Positions 16,362-25,786 of a stretch of DNA of 63,876 nt are shown one piece after another (the first letter of the stretch is position 1; the number at the start of each line of letters is the position of its first letter). Source of the stretch: Deltaproteobacteria bacterium. GTDB lineage: Bacteria > Desulfobacterota > Desulfobacteria > Desulfobacterales > SpSt-501. The notes under the pieces were generated by a model that did no database searches, was not told the origin of the DNA, and saw nothing but the letters and a program-made list of their open reading frames with translations. Both the position numbers and the translations under genes were made by a program. The stretch is taken from contig JACRCN010000037.1 in the NCBI GenBank assembly GCA_016219005.1, forward strand, positions 1 to 63,876, given 5' to 3'.

Positions 16362-17492
16362 ATGTGCCGGTTGTTTGCCATCACCAGCAAAGAGCCACTG
16401 TCTCCCATGGTGGCCGTCGAGGCGCTGAACGTCATGCGCGAAGGCCATGACGGCTCCGGCGTCGGACTGTTCCTGCGGGATTTGAGCGGCCCCTTCGAAG
16501 ATCTGAAAGACGCCCCGATCCTGTCCGGCATCTTCAGCGAGGAGGGGCTCAAACGCCTGGACACCTTCATGATGGACGTCGGGTTCATGACCAAATACAA
16601 GATCTCCATCAAGGTCCCCAAGACCCCGCCGCCGGGGGTGCCCCGGCGGGACATCTACCTGATCCGTGCCTATGAATACCCCGAGGAGTGGGAGGGGCTC
16701 AGCCGGGAGGATCTCCATTTCAGGCTGATGACCACCCGCCTGCAGCTGCGGAGCATGGGCGAGCAGAAGGAGGACATGATCGTGTTCTCCTTCTGGCCGG
16801 ACGTGATCATGCTCAAGGAGATCGGCGACCCCATGGCGGTGGCCCGACACCTGCAGCTCGACCGCAAGGAGCTTCGTGCGCGGGTGCTCATGGCCCAGGG
16901 CCGCCAGAACACCAATTACGCGATCAACCTTTACGCCTGCCACCCCTTTTTCATTCAGGGGTTTGCCAGCATGACCAACGGGGAGAACACGGCCTTCATC
17001 CCGATCCGCACGTTCCTCGAGTCCCGGGGATTCCCCGGCTACATCGGCTACAACTCGGACTCGGAGGTCTTCACCCACATCCTGCACTACACGACCACCC
17101 GGCTGGGGTTCGGGATCGAGGCCTACAAGCACATCATCACCCCGCTGCAGGACGGGGACATTGAAAAACACCCGAACGCCGAGTTCCTGCGCCGCCTCAA
17201 GCAGACCTGCCGGCCGCTCATCATCGACGGCCCGAACTGCGTCATCGGCTGCCTGCCGGACGGCAGCCTCTTCATGGTCCAGGATCGCAAGAAGTTGCGG
17301 CCCGGGGTGGTCGGAGGCAAACCCGGGATGTTCGCCTTTTCTTCGGAAATCTGCGGCCTGGACGCCGCCATCCCGCTGCGGGACAAGAGCCGGGACTTGC
17401 AGCCCATGTACCTGGACACCGCGGTGGTCGGCCCGGACCGCCAGGAGGTTCGCCTATGCAGCCAGAAAGACCCATTAGCCCTTCCTCGCTGA
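16362..17492 (+). CDS. Glutamate synthase, glutamine amidotransferase subunit (archaeal-type split GltB)
   Basis: A 376-aa class II glutamine amidotransferase that releases ammonia from glutamine for the synthase subunit encoded next. The nucleophile must be Cys2 of MCRLFAIT, which fixes the start at 16362, preceded by AAGGAG. Motifs of the Ntn fold include EGHDGSGVG (about residues 25-33) and QGRQNTNYAINLYACHPFF. It corresponds to the first domain of standard GltB; here it is a separate gene, as in archaea and several anaerobic bacteria. Its 3' end overlaps the next gene by 37 bases, which implies translational coupling and fixed stoichiometry. Confidence 0.9.
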   Translation: MCRLFAITSKEPLSPMVAVEALNVMREGHDGSGVGLFLRDLSGPFEDLKDAPILSGIFSEEGLKRLDTFMMDVGFMTKYKISIKVPKTPPPGVPRRDIYLIRAYEYPEEWEGLSREDLHFRLMTTRLQLRSMGEQKEDMIVFSFWPDVIMLKEIGDPMAVARHLQLDRKELRARVLMAQGRQNTNYAINLYACHPFFIQGFASMTNGENTAFIPIRTFLESRGFPGYIGYNSDSEVFTHILHYTTTRLGFGIEAYKHIITPLQDGDIEKHPNAEFLRRLKQTCRPLIIDGPNCVIGCLPDGSLFMVQDRKKLRPGVVGGKPGMFAFSSEICGLDAAIPLRDKSRDLQPMYLDTAVVGPDRQEVRLCSQKDPLALPR

Positions 17493-19090
17493 GTGTTAAG
17501 GACCTGCGCTGGCAGATCCTGTGGGATAAAGAAACCTGCACCCTGTGCGGCAAGTGCACCGCCGTATGCCCGGTGAACGCCATCGAGCTCGGCGTCTTCC
17601 GCAAGCGACTGATCGAGCCGCCGGTCGGCTTCCTGGAGCCGCCGGGCAACATCACCAAGTCCTATTACGGCGTGCGTCAGAAGACCGACCCGGCCTATGC
17701 GTGCGTCGGCTGCGCCATGTGCAACATGGTCTGCCCGAATAACGCCATTGCCCCGATGCGGGCCGACGAGGTCGACAAGCTGCGCTTTCATCTCGACCGC
17801 GGGGGCCAGCCCCGGCGCCGGGGCGGCCGGCGCAATGTCCCCGGCGTGCTGTTGGACCGGCTGAAGTTCATCCGTATCTCCATGCTGACCGACCCGGCCC
17901 TCGACGCCGGCCGGCACGAGTTCGAGCTGCGCACCCTGCTCGGCCGCGTGCTCCCGCCGGAGGAAAATCTCCAGCACATCCGCGAGCACGGCTGGATCCC
18001 GCCGGTGCGCGAGATCTACCCGCTCGTGATCGGCGGCATGTCCTTCGGAGCGCTCTCCCCGAACATGTGGGAGGGGCTTCAAATGGGGGTCGCCTACCTC
18101 AACGAGGAGCTCGGCATGCCGGTGCGCATGTCCACCGGCGAGGGCGGCTGCCCGCCGCGGCTGCTGCGCTCGCGCTTCCTCAAGTACGTGATCCTGCAGA
18201 TCGCCAGCGGCTACTTCGGCTGGGATGAGATCCTGCATGCCATCCCCGAGATGAAGGAGGATCCCTGCGCCATCGAAATCAAGTACGGCCAGGGCGCCAA
18301 GCCCGGCGACGGCGGGCTGCTGATGTGGTACAAGGTCAACCGGCTGATCGCCGCCATCCGCGGAGTGCCGGCCGGGGTGAGCCTGCCCAGCCCGCCGACG
18401 CACCAGACTCAGTACTCAATCGAGGAGTCGGTGGCCAAGATGATCCAGTCCATGAGCATGGCCTGGGGCTTCCGTGTGCCGGTCTACCCCAAGATCTCCG
18501 GCACTTCCACCGCCCTCGCGGTGCTGAACAACCTGACCCGCAACCCTTACGCGGCGGGACTCGCCATCGACGGCGAGGACGGCGGCACGGGGGCTGCCTA
18601 CAACGTCTCCATGAATCACATGGGACATCCCATCGCGAGCAACATCCGCGACGCCTACCTCACTCTGGTCAAGCTGGGCATGCAGAACCAGCTGCCGCTC
18701 TTTGCGGGCGGCGGTGTGGGCAAGACCGGCAATCTCGCCGCCAACGCGGCGGCCCTGATCATGCTGGGGGCGAGCGGGATCCAGACCGGCAAGTACATCA
18801 TGCAGGCGGCCGCCGGCTGCCTGGGCTCCGAGTCCGACCGTTGCAACATCTGCAACATCGGCCTGTGCCCGAAGGGCATCACGGCCCAGGATCCGCGCCT
18901 CTATCGCCGGCTGAACGTCGATGACGTCGCCCAGCGCGTCGTGGACGTGTTCCTGAGCTTCGATACCGAGCTCAAGAAAATCGTGGCCCCCCTTGGCCGC
19001 TCGACCTCGCTGCCGATCGGCATGTCCGACGCCCTGGGGGTGGACGACTACCGCACGGCCGAGCGGCTGAGCATCAAGTATGTGGTCTAA
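17456..19090 (+). CDS. Glutamate synthase, FMN/Fe-S synthase subunit (archaeal-type GltB)
   Basis: A 544-aa subunit that condenses ammonia with 2-oxoglutarate and reduces the product to glutamate. The N terminus carries two 4Fe-4S clusters (C28, C31, C34, C38 and the CVGCAMCNMVC motif near 82-92), absent from the standard E. coli GltB. Then comes the FMN-binding TIM barrel with GGMSFGALS, PPTHQTQYS, LAIDGEDGGTGA and FAGGGVGKTGN, ending with the cysteines of the 3Fe-4S site (CLGSESDRCNICNIGLC). The ATG is preceded by CAGGAGG. The extra ferredoxin module suggests an electron route from the Fe-S-rich GltD fusion encoded downstream. Confidence 0.93.
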   Translation: MQPERPISPSSLSVKDLRWQILWDKETCTLCGKCTAVCPVNAIELGVFRKRLIEPPVGFLEPPGNITKSYYGVRQKTDPAYACVGCAMCNMVCPNNAIAPMRADEVDKLRFHLDRGGQPRRRGGRRNVPGVLLDRLKFIRISMLTDPALDAGRHEFELRTLLGRVLPPEENLQHIREHGWIPPVREIYPLVIGGMSFGALSPNMWEGLQMGVAYLNEELGMPVRMSTGEGGCPPRLLRSRFLKYVILQIASGYFGWDEILHAIPEMKEDPCAIEIKYGQGAKPGDGGLLMWYKVNRLIAAIRGVPAGVSLPSPPTHQTQYSIEESVAKMIQSMSMAWGFRVPVYPKISGTSTALAVLNNLTRNPYAAGLAIDGEDGGTGAAYNVSMNHMGHPIASNIRDAYLTLVKLGMQNQLPLFAGGGVGKTGNLAANAAALIMLGASGIQTGKYIMQAAAGCLGSESDRCNICNIGLCPKGITAQDPRLYRRLNVDDVAQRVVDVFLSFDTELKKIVAPLGRSTSLPIGMSDALGVDDYRTAERLSIKYVV

Positions 19091-19173
19091 CGGAGCCGGC
19101 AGCTGAAAGCTCGAGGCAGTAGTGGACAAGTCAGATTCTCGGCACTGAAACAGAGCGCCTGGAGTATAATCGA

Positions 19174-21522
19174 ATGGACGATCCCAAGCAAAGCGGTTCG
19201 AAAGCGGTTCACGTAATTTCCGGCAAGCGGGGCGACGAGCGCGTCCGCTCCCGCATTCTCGAGGAAGAGGTGCAGGAGGCCGTTGCCCAGGGCCACCGCC
19301 GGCTGCAGATCGAGGCCTACGGCCAGCACGGCATCGGCGGCCGCCTCTGGCGGGCCGGGAGGGAAGCGGTGTCCATCCGGATCACCGGGCACCCCGGGCA
19401 ACGGGTGGGGTCCATGGGGTTCCCCCACACCGCGATCGAGGTCCTCGGGCCGGTGTCCGACGACGTGGGCTGGTTGAACGCCGGCGCCGAGATCGTCGTA
19501 CACGGCAATGCCGGCAACGGTGCCGCCAACGCCATGTCCCAGGGTCGGATCCTGGTCGGCGGGAACATCGGCGCTCGCGGCATGACCATGACCAAGCACA
19601 ACCCGCGCTTCAGCGCGCCGGAGCTTTGGGTGCTGGGGTCCGCCGGGGACTACTTCGGCGAGTTCATGGCCGGCGGCATCGCCGTCATCTGCGGACACGA
19701 GGCCCAGACGCCGGAAAACGTCCTGGGCCACCGGCCGCTCGTGGGCATGGTCGGCGGCCAGGTGTTCTTCCGCGGCCCCCACGGCGGCTTCAGCCAGGCG
19801 GACGCGAGGCTGGCGCCCATCGGCGAGGCCGACTGGGACTGGCTGCTCGCCCATCTGAAGATATTTCTCAAGAAGATCGGCCGCTCCGAGCTTTGGCGGG
19901 TGTTCGCCGAGCGCGAGCACTGGCAGCTTCTGGTCGCTCGCAAACCCAACGAGAAGGCCGGCCGCGCGACGCGCTCCATTGCGGCCTTCCACCGCGAGGT
20001 CTGGGATGCGGATCTCGGCCCCGGCGGGTTGATCGGCGACCTGACCCGGATCGACCGCAGCGCCATCCCTCTGATCGTCACCGGCAGCCTGCGGCGCTTC
20101 GTGCCGGTGTGGGAAAACCAGAAGTACGCGGCCCCCTGCGAGGCGAGCTGCCCCACGGGGATCCCGGTCCAGCGCCGCTGGCAGCTCATCCGCGAGGGCC
20201 GGGTGGACGAGGCCGTCGACCTCGCTCTTGCCTACACCCCTTTTCCGGCGGCGGTGTGCGGCTACCTGTGCCCGAACCTGTGCATGCAGTCCTGTACGCG
20301 CGGCACGGCGGCCATGGCCCCGGTGGATACAACCCGGATCGGCCAGGCCAGCATCCGCGCGAAGCTCCCCGAGCTTCCGCCCCTGAGCGGCCGGCGCACC
20401 GCCGTGATCGGCGGCGGACCGGCGGGGCTCTCGGTCGCCTGGCAACTGCGGCTGTGCGGCCACGAGGCGGTGGTCTACGAGCTGGCCGGCCGGCTGGGGG
20501 GCAAGTTCACGCGCGTCATTCCCGAAAGCCGGATTCCGCGGGAGGTGATTGAAATCGAGCTGGGCCGCGTCAAGGAGGTCGTGCCCCACGTCTACCTCCA
20601 GCAGCCGCTCGCCCGGGAAGACGTTTCCCGTCTGCGGGAGGACTTCGACTTTGTCGTCATCGCCACCGGCGCCCAGAAGCCGCGCATGCTGCCCATCCCG
20701 GGCATCGAGCGGGCCGTTGCGGCGCTGGACTTTCTCGAGGCGGCCAAGGCCGGGACGGCCGCCTGCGGCAAACGGGTGGTCGTGATCGGTGCGGGCAACG
20801 TCGGCTGCGACGCCGCCACCGAGGCGCGCCGCTTCGGGGCCGAGGACATCCTGCTGCTCGACGTGCAGCAGCCGGCCTCCTTCGGCAGGGAGCGGCAGGC
20901 CGCCGAGGCCGCCGGCGCCCGGTTCCGCTGGCCCGTCGTCACCCGCGAAATCACGGCGGCCGGCCTCACCCTCGCCGACGGCGAGGACATCGCCGCGGAC
21001 ACGATCATCGTTTCCATCGGCGATGTCCCGGACCTCTCCTTCCTGCCCGAAGGGGTCGCGGCCGAGCGAGGCTTCGTCAAGGTGGACGCGGATCACCGCA
21101 CCAGCGACCCCAAGGTTTTCGCCATCGGCGACGTGGTGCGACCCGGGCTGCTGACCGAAGCCATCGGTGCGGGGCGCCGGGTGGCCCAGAGCATTTGCGA
21201 CGAATCCGACGGCCGGACGCCGGCGCCTTTCCGGCGCCAGATGATCGAGAAGCGGCGGGTGACCCTGGAGTACTTCGACCCGCGTATCACCGTGTTTTCC
21301 GATGTGCACCAGTGCGGCTCGCAGTGCCTGTCCTGCGGGGCCTGCCGGGATTGCGGGGTCTGCGTCGCCATCTGCCCTCCGGGGGCTATCCGCCGGAACG
21401 AGCTGGGCGGGAAAAACTACGAGTACGCGGTAAACGAGAACCTGTGCATCGGCTGCGGATTCTGCGCCGGGGCCTGCCCCTGCGGGGTCTGGAACCTGGA
21501 GGAGAATTATCCGCTGGAATGA
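19174..21522 (+). CDS. Glutamate synthase GXGXG domain fused to GltD-like oxidoreductase and ferredoxin
   Basis: A 782-aa fusion. Residues about 1-240 are the GXGXG right-handed beta-helix that forms the last domain of standard GltB (GNAGNGAANAMSQGRILVGG). Residues about 310-700 are the GltD-type oxidoreductase, with four cysteines of the N-terminal Fe-S domain (CEASCPTG, CGYLCPNLCMQSC), an FAD-binding IGGGPAGLS and an NAD(P)H-binding IGAGNVGCDAA. Residues about 715-775 form a 2x[4Fe-4S] ferredoxin domain (CLSCGACRDCGVCVAIC, CIGCGFCAGAC). It would pass electrons from NAD(P)H or ferredoxin to the FMN subunit. It lies 83 bases after that gene in the same direction. Confidence 0.92.
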   Translation: MDDPKQSGSKAVHVISGKRGDERVRSRILEEEVQEAVAQGHRRLQIEAYGQHGIGGRLWRAGREAVSIRITGHPGQRVGSMGFPHTAIEVLGPVSDDVGWLNAGAEIVVHGNAGNGAANAMSQGRILVGGNIGARGMTMTKHNPRFSAPELWVLGSAGDYFGEFMAGGIAVICGHEAQTPENVLGHRPLVGMVGGQVFFRGPHGGFSQADARLAPIGEADWDWLLAHLKIFLKKIGRSELWRVFAEREHWQLLVARKPNEKAGRATRSIAAFHREVWDADLGPGGLIGDLTRIDRSAIPLIVTGSLRRFVPVWENQKYAAPCEASCPTGIPVQRRWQLIREGRVDEAVDLALAYTPFPAAVCGYLCPNLCMQSCTRGTAAMAPVDTTRIGQASIRAKLPELPPLSGRRTAVIGGGPAGLSVAWQLRLCGHEAVVYELAGRLGGKFTRVIPESRIPREVIEIELGRVKEVVPHVYLQQPLAREDVSRLREDFDFVVIATGAQKPRMLPIPGIERAVAALDFLEAAKAGTAACGKRVVVIGAGNVGCDAATEARRFGAEDILLLDVQQPASFGRERQAAEAAGARFRWPVVTREITAAGLTLADGEDIAADTIIVSIGDVPDLSFLPEGVAAERGFVKVDADHRTSDPKVFAIGDVVRPGLLTEAIGAGRRVAQSICDESDGRTPAPFRRQMIEKRRVTLEYFDPRITVFSDVHQCGSQCLSCGACRDCGVCVAICPPGAIRRNELGGKNYEYAVNENLCIGCGFCAGACPCGVWNLEENYPLE

Positions 21523-21648
21523 CGGCAAGCGAGCCGGCTGTCATGTTCCAAGGATGAGAGCCGGATGGTTGCATGGACGCTCTCGCTGCAATTGGGTTGC
21601 GGCGCCCGGTGTTATTCTGTATGTCATGAAGTCCTTTTATCTGTGGGA

Positions 21649-21663
21649 GCGGCTTCCAGCCGC
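21649..21663. repeat. REP-like hairpin
   Basis: GCGGCT-TCC-AGCCGC, a perfect 6-3-6 hairpin inside the longer GTGGGAGCGGCTTCCAGCCG context, resembles the short palindromic REP sequences found in many proteobacterial genomes. Only one copy was noticed in this window, so the repeat status is inferred. It sits between the glutamate synthase genes and purF. Confidence 0.35.
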
Positions 21664-21701
21664 GATTGCTTCGCGTGCATTTTAATGAGGTTGAATCGGC
21701 C

Positions 21702-23141
21702 ATGTTGAAAACTGCGGCGTTGACGTTAAAGGATGAATCCGACAAGCCCCGCGAGTCCTGCGGCATTTTCGGGATCTGCGGACAGCCGGAGGCGGCGGCA
21801 TTGACCTATTTCGGCCTTTATGCGCTGCAGCACCGGGGTCAGGAGAGCGCCGGCATTGCCGTGGCCCGGGACGACGCGATCGTCGCCCACAAGGGCATGG
21901 GCCTGGTGGCCGACGTGTTCGACGTCGACCACTTGGAGGAGCTCGCCGGCTGCTGCGCCATCGGGCACGTGCGCTATTCCACCACCGGCAGCTCGATTCT
22001 CACCAACGCCCAGCCCTTCATCGTCCGGCACCGCAACAAGATGTATGCGGTCGGCCACAACGGCAACATCATCAACGCCCACAGGCTCAAGGAAGAACTC
22101 GAGCAGGCCGGCTCGATCTTCCAGAGCACGATGGACAGCGAGATTTTCCTGCACCTGTTTGTGAAAAACCTTACGCTCGGCTTCGAGCGGGCCCTGGTGG
22201 AATCCGTGTCTCGGCTGGAAGGCGCCTTTTCTTTCGTCATGCTCACCAACCGGGGCGAGGTGGTCGGAATCCGCGACCCGCACGGCTTCAGACCCCTGTG
22301 CCTGGGCCGCCATGCCGGCAATTACGTGCTGGCCTCGGAGAGCTGCGCCCTGGACCTGGTGGAGGCCGAATTCATCCGCGAGATCGAACCGGGCGAGATC
22401 GTCATCATCACGCGGGACGGGATGCGCAGCATCCAGACCCCGGCGGCTAGTCGGCGGGCGTTCTGCATCTTCGAGCTCATTTACTTTGCGCGGCCGGACA
22501 GCACCATCGACGGCAAGAATGTCTATCTCGTGCGCAAGGCCCAGGGCCGCCAGTTGGCCCGGGAAGCGCCGGTTTCGGCCGATTTGGTGATGCCGTTCCC
22601 GGACTCGGGGACTTACGCCGCCATCGGCTACTCGGAGGAATCCGGCATCCCCTTCGAGCTGGGGATGATCCGCAATCACTACGTCGGCCGGACCTTCATC
22701 CAGCCCACCCAGAGCATGCGGGATTTCGGCGTGCGCGTGAAGCTCAACCCGGTCCGGGAGCTTCTGAAGGGCAAGGACATCATCATCGTCGACGACTCCA
22801 TCATCCGCGGTACCACCGTCAAGACGCGGGTCAAGGCGCTGCGGGAGCTGGGGGTGAAGCGGGTGCACATGCGCATCGCCGGTCCGGCGCACCGGTTCCC
22901 CTGCCACTACGGCATCGACTTCTCCACCCGCGGCGAGCTGATCGCTTCGGGCAAATCCGAGGAGGAACTGCGCGTTATGCTGGACCTGGATTCGCTGCAC
23001 TACCTCAGCATTCCCGGCCTGCTGGAGTCGACGGCTGTCCCCGACGCGGAGAACATGTTCTGCAAGGCCTGCTTCGACGGCGCCTACCCCGTCCATTTCG
23101 ACGACGCCGTTTCCAAGGACTGTCTGGAAAAAAACTGCTGA
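21702..23141 (+). CDS. purF: Amidophosphoribosyltransferase
   Basis: A 479-aa enzyme for the first committed step of purine synthesis: PRPP plus glutamine gives phosphoribosylamine. The N-terminal propeptide ends at ...KPRES and the exposed nucleophile is C20 (CGIFGI), typical of the propeptide-processed, Fe-S-containing class. The amidotransferase domain is followed by a phosphoribosyltransferase domain with the PRPP motif IIIVDDSIIRGTT (about residues 363-375). C-terminal cysteines (FCKACF) fit a 4Fe-4S site. The start at 21702 follows a GAGG sequence; the in-frame ATG at 21666 adds twelve unrelated residues. It is downstream of the glutamate synthase genes, a glutamine-linked neighbourhood. 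Confidence 0.94.
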   Translation: MLKTAALTLKDESDKPRESCGIFGICGQPEAAALTYFGLYALQHRGQESAGIAVARDDAIVAHKGMGLVADVFDVDHLEELAGCCAIGHVRYSTTGSSILTNAQPFIVRHRNKMYAVGHNGNIINAHRLKEELEQAGSIFQSTMDSEIFLHLFVKNLTLGFERALVESVSRLEGAFSFVMLTNRGEVVGIRDPHGFRPLCLGRHAGNYVLASESCALDLVEAEFIREIEPGEIVIITRDGMRSIQTPAASRRAFCIFELIYFARPDSTIDGKNVYLVRKAQGRQLAREAPVSADLVMPFPDSGTYAAIGYSEESGIPFELGMIRNHYVGRTFIQPTQSMRDFGVRVKLNPVRELLKGKDIIIVDDSIIRGTTVKTRVKALRELGVKRVHMRIAGPAHRFPCHYGIDFSTRGELIASGKSEEELRVMLDLDSLHYLSIPGLLESTAVPDAENMFCKACFDGAYPVHFDDAVSKDCLEKNC

Positions 23142-23251
23142 TCGCCGGACGGGCAGTCCGCTTCCGCCTCCCTTTCAACCGGTTCCATCAGGTTGACAAC
23201 GAGGCGAATGCCGCAGTCGGTGAGCGCGGTGAGCTTGGCGGCAGCTTCCGT

Positions 23252-23749
23252 TTAAGCCGCCAACCGTTTCTGTTCCGGCACCAGACCCATACCCGCCAGA
23301 TGTGCGTGAATCCGTTGAGGCGAAAAATTGATCATGTTCTTTGCAACCTTCAAGACTTCGAATCCTTGTTTGGCGAGAGTTTCCATTGCAGGGGAAACAT
23401 AGCGTCGCATGGGAGAGGATGCCGCCACAATTATGGTCCCGGCCTGCTGAGCCTTGGCAAGTTTTTGGACTTCATTCATGACGATTGCGGAGAAGCGACG
23501 TCGCAACTCGCCGAGATGTTGTTCCCGCCGATCGTCATACCCGTGAACAGGTCCACCGCGGGGTGCAGTACCCCTTCCTGTCTTTGAATCGGAATATCTT
23601 TCCTGGTCGCCCACCATCGCTTCAGGGTTGATAAGGTCTTTAAGTTCAACGATTCGGGGGCCCGACTCCAAATCCGGAAATTTCACGGGTTGGAGTGTAA
23701 AGACTCTTGCCTTTTCGTCATTGGCCAAAACGATGAGATATTCACCCAT
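23252..23749 (-). CDS. Host attachment protein family (bacterial release-factor-like)
   Basis: A 165-aa protein of the family annotated as protein required for attachment to host cells, later linked by others to bacterial relatives of archaeo-eukaryotic release factor eRF1. Seen features are the N-terminal strand with VLANDEKARVFTL, a glycine- and charge-rich middle (about residues 52-80), and the helical C-terminal part with VAASSPMRRYVSP and INFSPQRIHAHL. The name reflects an old study; a ribosome-associated or stress role is more likely but unproven. It is preceded by GGAGGGTAAGTC and ATG and stands alone. Confidence 0.75.
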   Translation of the reverse strand: MGEYLIVLANDEKARVFTLQPVKFPDLESGPRIVELKDLINPEAMVGDQERYSDSKTGRGTAPRGGPVHGYDDRREQHLGELRRRFSAIVMNEVQKLAKAQQAGTIIVAASSPMRRYVSPAMETLAKQGFEVLKVAKNMINFSPQRIHAHLAGMGLVPEQKRLAA

Positions 23750-24242
23750 GACTTACCCTCCTTTCATTCATCTCTCGGCTGTGGATTAGGATAGGGTCTG
23801 ATGTTCTTAAGTTAAGAGTTATAGCGCAGAGATCAATTGCCTGGAGTTTGGGCATTGCCTTCAACTATCTGCAAGCGGATATGATCTCCTCATTTAACTG
23901 GTGGGGTTGCCCGTTTTAATTGTATTTTCCTCCTAACCGGGATCTTGAATATGTCATCGGATCAATGAAGTGGTGAACGTCGTCAGCAGCAAGACGGAAG
24001 CACAGGCGGCGGTGGATTGTGCTTAACGATTTCAATAAGTTAAGTCTTTTTAGGAGGGTAGGAGGTTCGTGGGCATTGACTGCTGATCGCCGTGCTGGAT
24101 CATCCGCCCCGGCCGCATTCAGCGGCTGAATCCTCCGGCCGGCTTGCGCTTTCGGCCCCGCCGGTGTAAAGTTCCCATATTATCCGGCGATATTGTCATG
24201 ATCTCCGCGGAATCCGGCGGCGACAGGTGAGCGAGGGGTTTT
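23750..24242. other. Long divergent intergenic region
   Basis: No gene is supported in these 493 bases. A perfect TCTTAA-G-TTAAGA palindrome at 23805-23817, about 60 bases upstream of the host-attachment gene, looks like an operator. A partly similar AAGTTAAGTCTT occurs near 24035-24050. A short G-rich AGGAGGGTAGGAGG stretch near 24052 resembles a ribosome-binding site but no gene follows it closely. Confidence 0.4.
23805..23817. promoter_or_regulatory. Operator-like palindrome upstream of the host-attachment gene
   Basis: TCTTAA-G-TTAAGA is a perfect 6-1-6 inverted repeat located where a repressor or activator of the leftward gene could bind. The regulator is unknown. Confidence 0.3.
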
Positions 24243-24752
24243 ATGATCGAATCGAAATACCTCAAGGACAACATCGAGAACATCCAGAAGCTGATGGCGA
24301 TTCCCGCCCTGCGGGACTTCGAGACCAGGAGCCTCGGCAAGCTGCTCAAGCTCAGCAAAATCCGCGAATACGAGGACGGCGAGGCCATCATCCGCGAGGG
24401 CGATTCCGACCCGTGGTTGTACTTTCTGCTCTCCGGGAAGATCCGCATCAGCAAGGAGAGCCTGGAGATCGGCATCATCGACAAGAAGGGCGAGATCTTC
24501 GGCGAAATGCGCATCGTCGACAGCATGGACCGGTCGGCCACGGTCAAGGCGTTCGGTAAGACCGTCTGCCTTGCCGTCGACTCCGCCGCCGCGAGTCGCA
24601 TAACCCCCAACACCCCCCAGGAGGAAAAACTGGATTTTCTCCTGCTGCTGTACCGCATCTTCGCCGAGTACATGTCCATCCGCCTGCGGGCGACGAACGA
24701 GGAACTGGTCGCCGCCAAGAAGAAGGTCAAACGCCTCATCAGCAAACTATGA
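24243..24752 (+). CDS. Cyclic nucleotide-binding domain protein
   Basis: A 169-aa protein with one cNMP-binding beta-roll (about residues 35-125): the EDGEAIIREGDSDPWLYFLLSGKIRI stretch and the GEIFGEMRIV phosphate-binding cassette. A C-terminal helix rich in lysine and arginine (residues about 135-169) replaces the DNA-binding domain of CRP-type regulators, so direct DNA binding is doubtful. It overlaps the radical SAM gene by four bases (ATGA), which implies coupled translation and a shared role, perhaps ligand-dependent control of that enzyme. The ligand is unknown. Confidence 0.85.
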   Translation: MIESKYLKDNIENIQKLMAIPALRDFETRSLGKLLKLSKIREYEDGEAIIREGDSDPWLYFLLSGKIRISKESLEIGIIDKKGEIFGEMRIVDSMDRSATVKAFGKTVCLAVDSAAASRITPNTPQEEKLDFLLLLYRIFAEYMSIRLRATNEELVAAKKKVKRLISKL

Positions 24753-25774
24753 TGACGGCTTCTTCCACGGTTGAATTTACGCGGCGGGCGGCGAATGTTT
24801 TTTTTCATGTGTTGACGCGCTGCAACCTGCGCTGCCGGCATTGCTACATCCATCCGAAACAGCACGGCCGGAAACGGCTTCCCATCGCATCCATCGAACG
24901 CTGGCTGGCGGTCTTCGCCGAACGCAGCCCGGGCGCGAACGTGGTGTTCCTGGGCGGCGAGCCCACCCTGCACCCCGATCTGCCCCAGGCCGTGCGCTGC
25001 GCCCGGCGGCTCGGATTCGCCAGCATCACCATCGACACCAACGGCTATCTGTTCAACCGCATCTTGGATCGCGTAACCCCCGCGGAAGTGGATGTGTTCA
25101 GCTTCAGCCTGGACGGGGCAACTCCCGCAACCAACGACGGCCTGCGCGGTCAAGGCTCCTACGACACTTGCCTTGAAGGCCTGCGCAAGGCCAGGGCCAA
25201 GGGATTCCGCACGAGCCTGATCTACACGGTCAGCCGCGCCAACCTCCACGAGCTTCCCCGGATGGGCCCCCTGTTGAACGATCTGGGGGTCGAGCGCTTT
25301 TTCATCCAGGTGCTGGGACTGCGGGGCAAGGCCGCCTCCCCCGGAGGCGCGGCGGGGGCGAGGCCAATCCTGCGGGTGTCGCGGACCGAGTGGCTGGAGA
25401 TTGTGCCGGCGGCGGCCGCGGCGGTGGCGCGGCGCGGCATCCGCGTGATCTACCCGAAGGTGTTTATGGCACCGCATGAAACGTTTGAGTGCGCAGGGCG
25501 CGTGGCCGACAACTACTTCGTGTTCCCGAATGGCCGGGTCTACCGCTGCCCCTTGTGCGAAGACCTCCCCATCCACAGCCTCGCGTTCGACGGCGACCGT
25601 CTGGTGGAAACCCCGTCGATGAACGAGAGCGACCTCTTCCGGCTGGACATCCCCGAGGGCTGTGTGATGAACAAGCTGATCCAGCCGGACAATCTCACCG
25701 CCACTGCCGCCGGAGTGCCCGAATACAAAATCGCCTGCTGCCTGCTGAAGGAAGAAATCTCAGCCGGAAGTTAA
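24749..25774 (+). CDS. Radical SAM protein
   Basis: A 341-aa radical SAM enzyme. The cluster-binding motif is C25-x3-C29-x2-C32 in TRCNLRCRHCYIHP, followed by the GGEPTLHP SAM-amine motif and a TIDTNGY strand. Further cysteines (ECAGR, YRCPLCED, GCVMN, ACCL; about residues 248-330) could form a partial SPASM or Twitch auxiliary cluster site. The sequence resembles enzymes that modify peptides or assemble metallocofactors, but no specific family could be named. It is the middle gene of a three-gene unit with a cNMP-binding protein and an HTH/zinc-ribbon regulator. Confidence 0.82.
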   Translation: MMTASSTVEFTRRAANVFFHVLTRCNLRCRHCYIHPKQHGRKRLPIASIERWLAVFAERSPGANVVFLGGEPTLHPDLPQAVRCARRLGFASITIDTNGYLFNRILDRVTPAEVDVFSFSLDGATPATNDGLRGQGSYDTCLEGLRKARAKGFRTSLIYTVSRANLHELPRMGPLLNDLGVERFFIQVLGLRGKAASPGGAAGARPILRVSRTEWLEIVPAAAAAVARRGIRVIYPKVFMAPHETFECAGRVADNYFVFPNGRVYRCPLCEDLPIHSLAFDGDRLVETPSMNESDLFRLDIPEGCVMNKLIQPDNLTATAAGVPEYKIACCLLKEEISAGS

Positions 25775-25786
25775 TCGAAGCGACCG

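Noticed and set aside
19087-21528. 813-codon minus-strand frame across the GltD fusion gene
   Set aside because: Antisense shadow of a well-defined gene with cofactor motifs in the plus strand.
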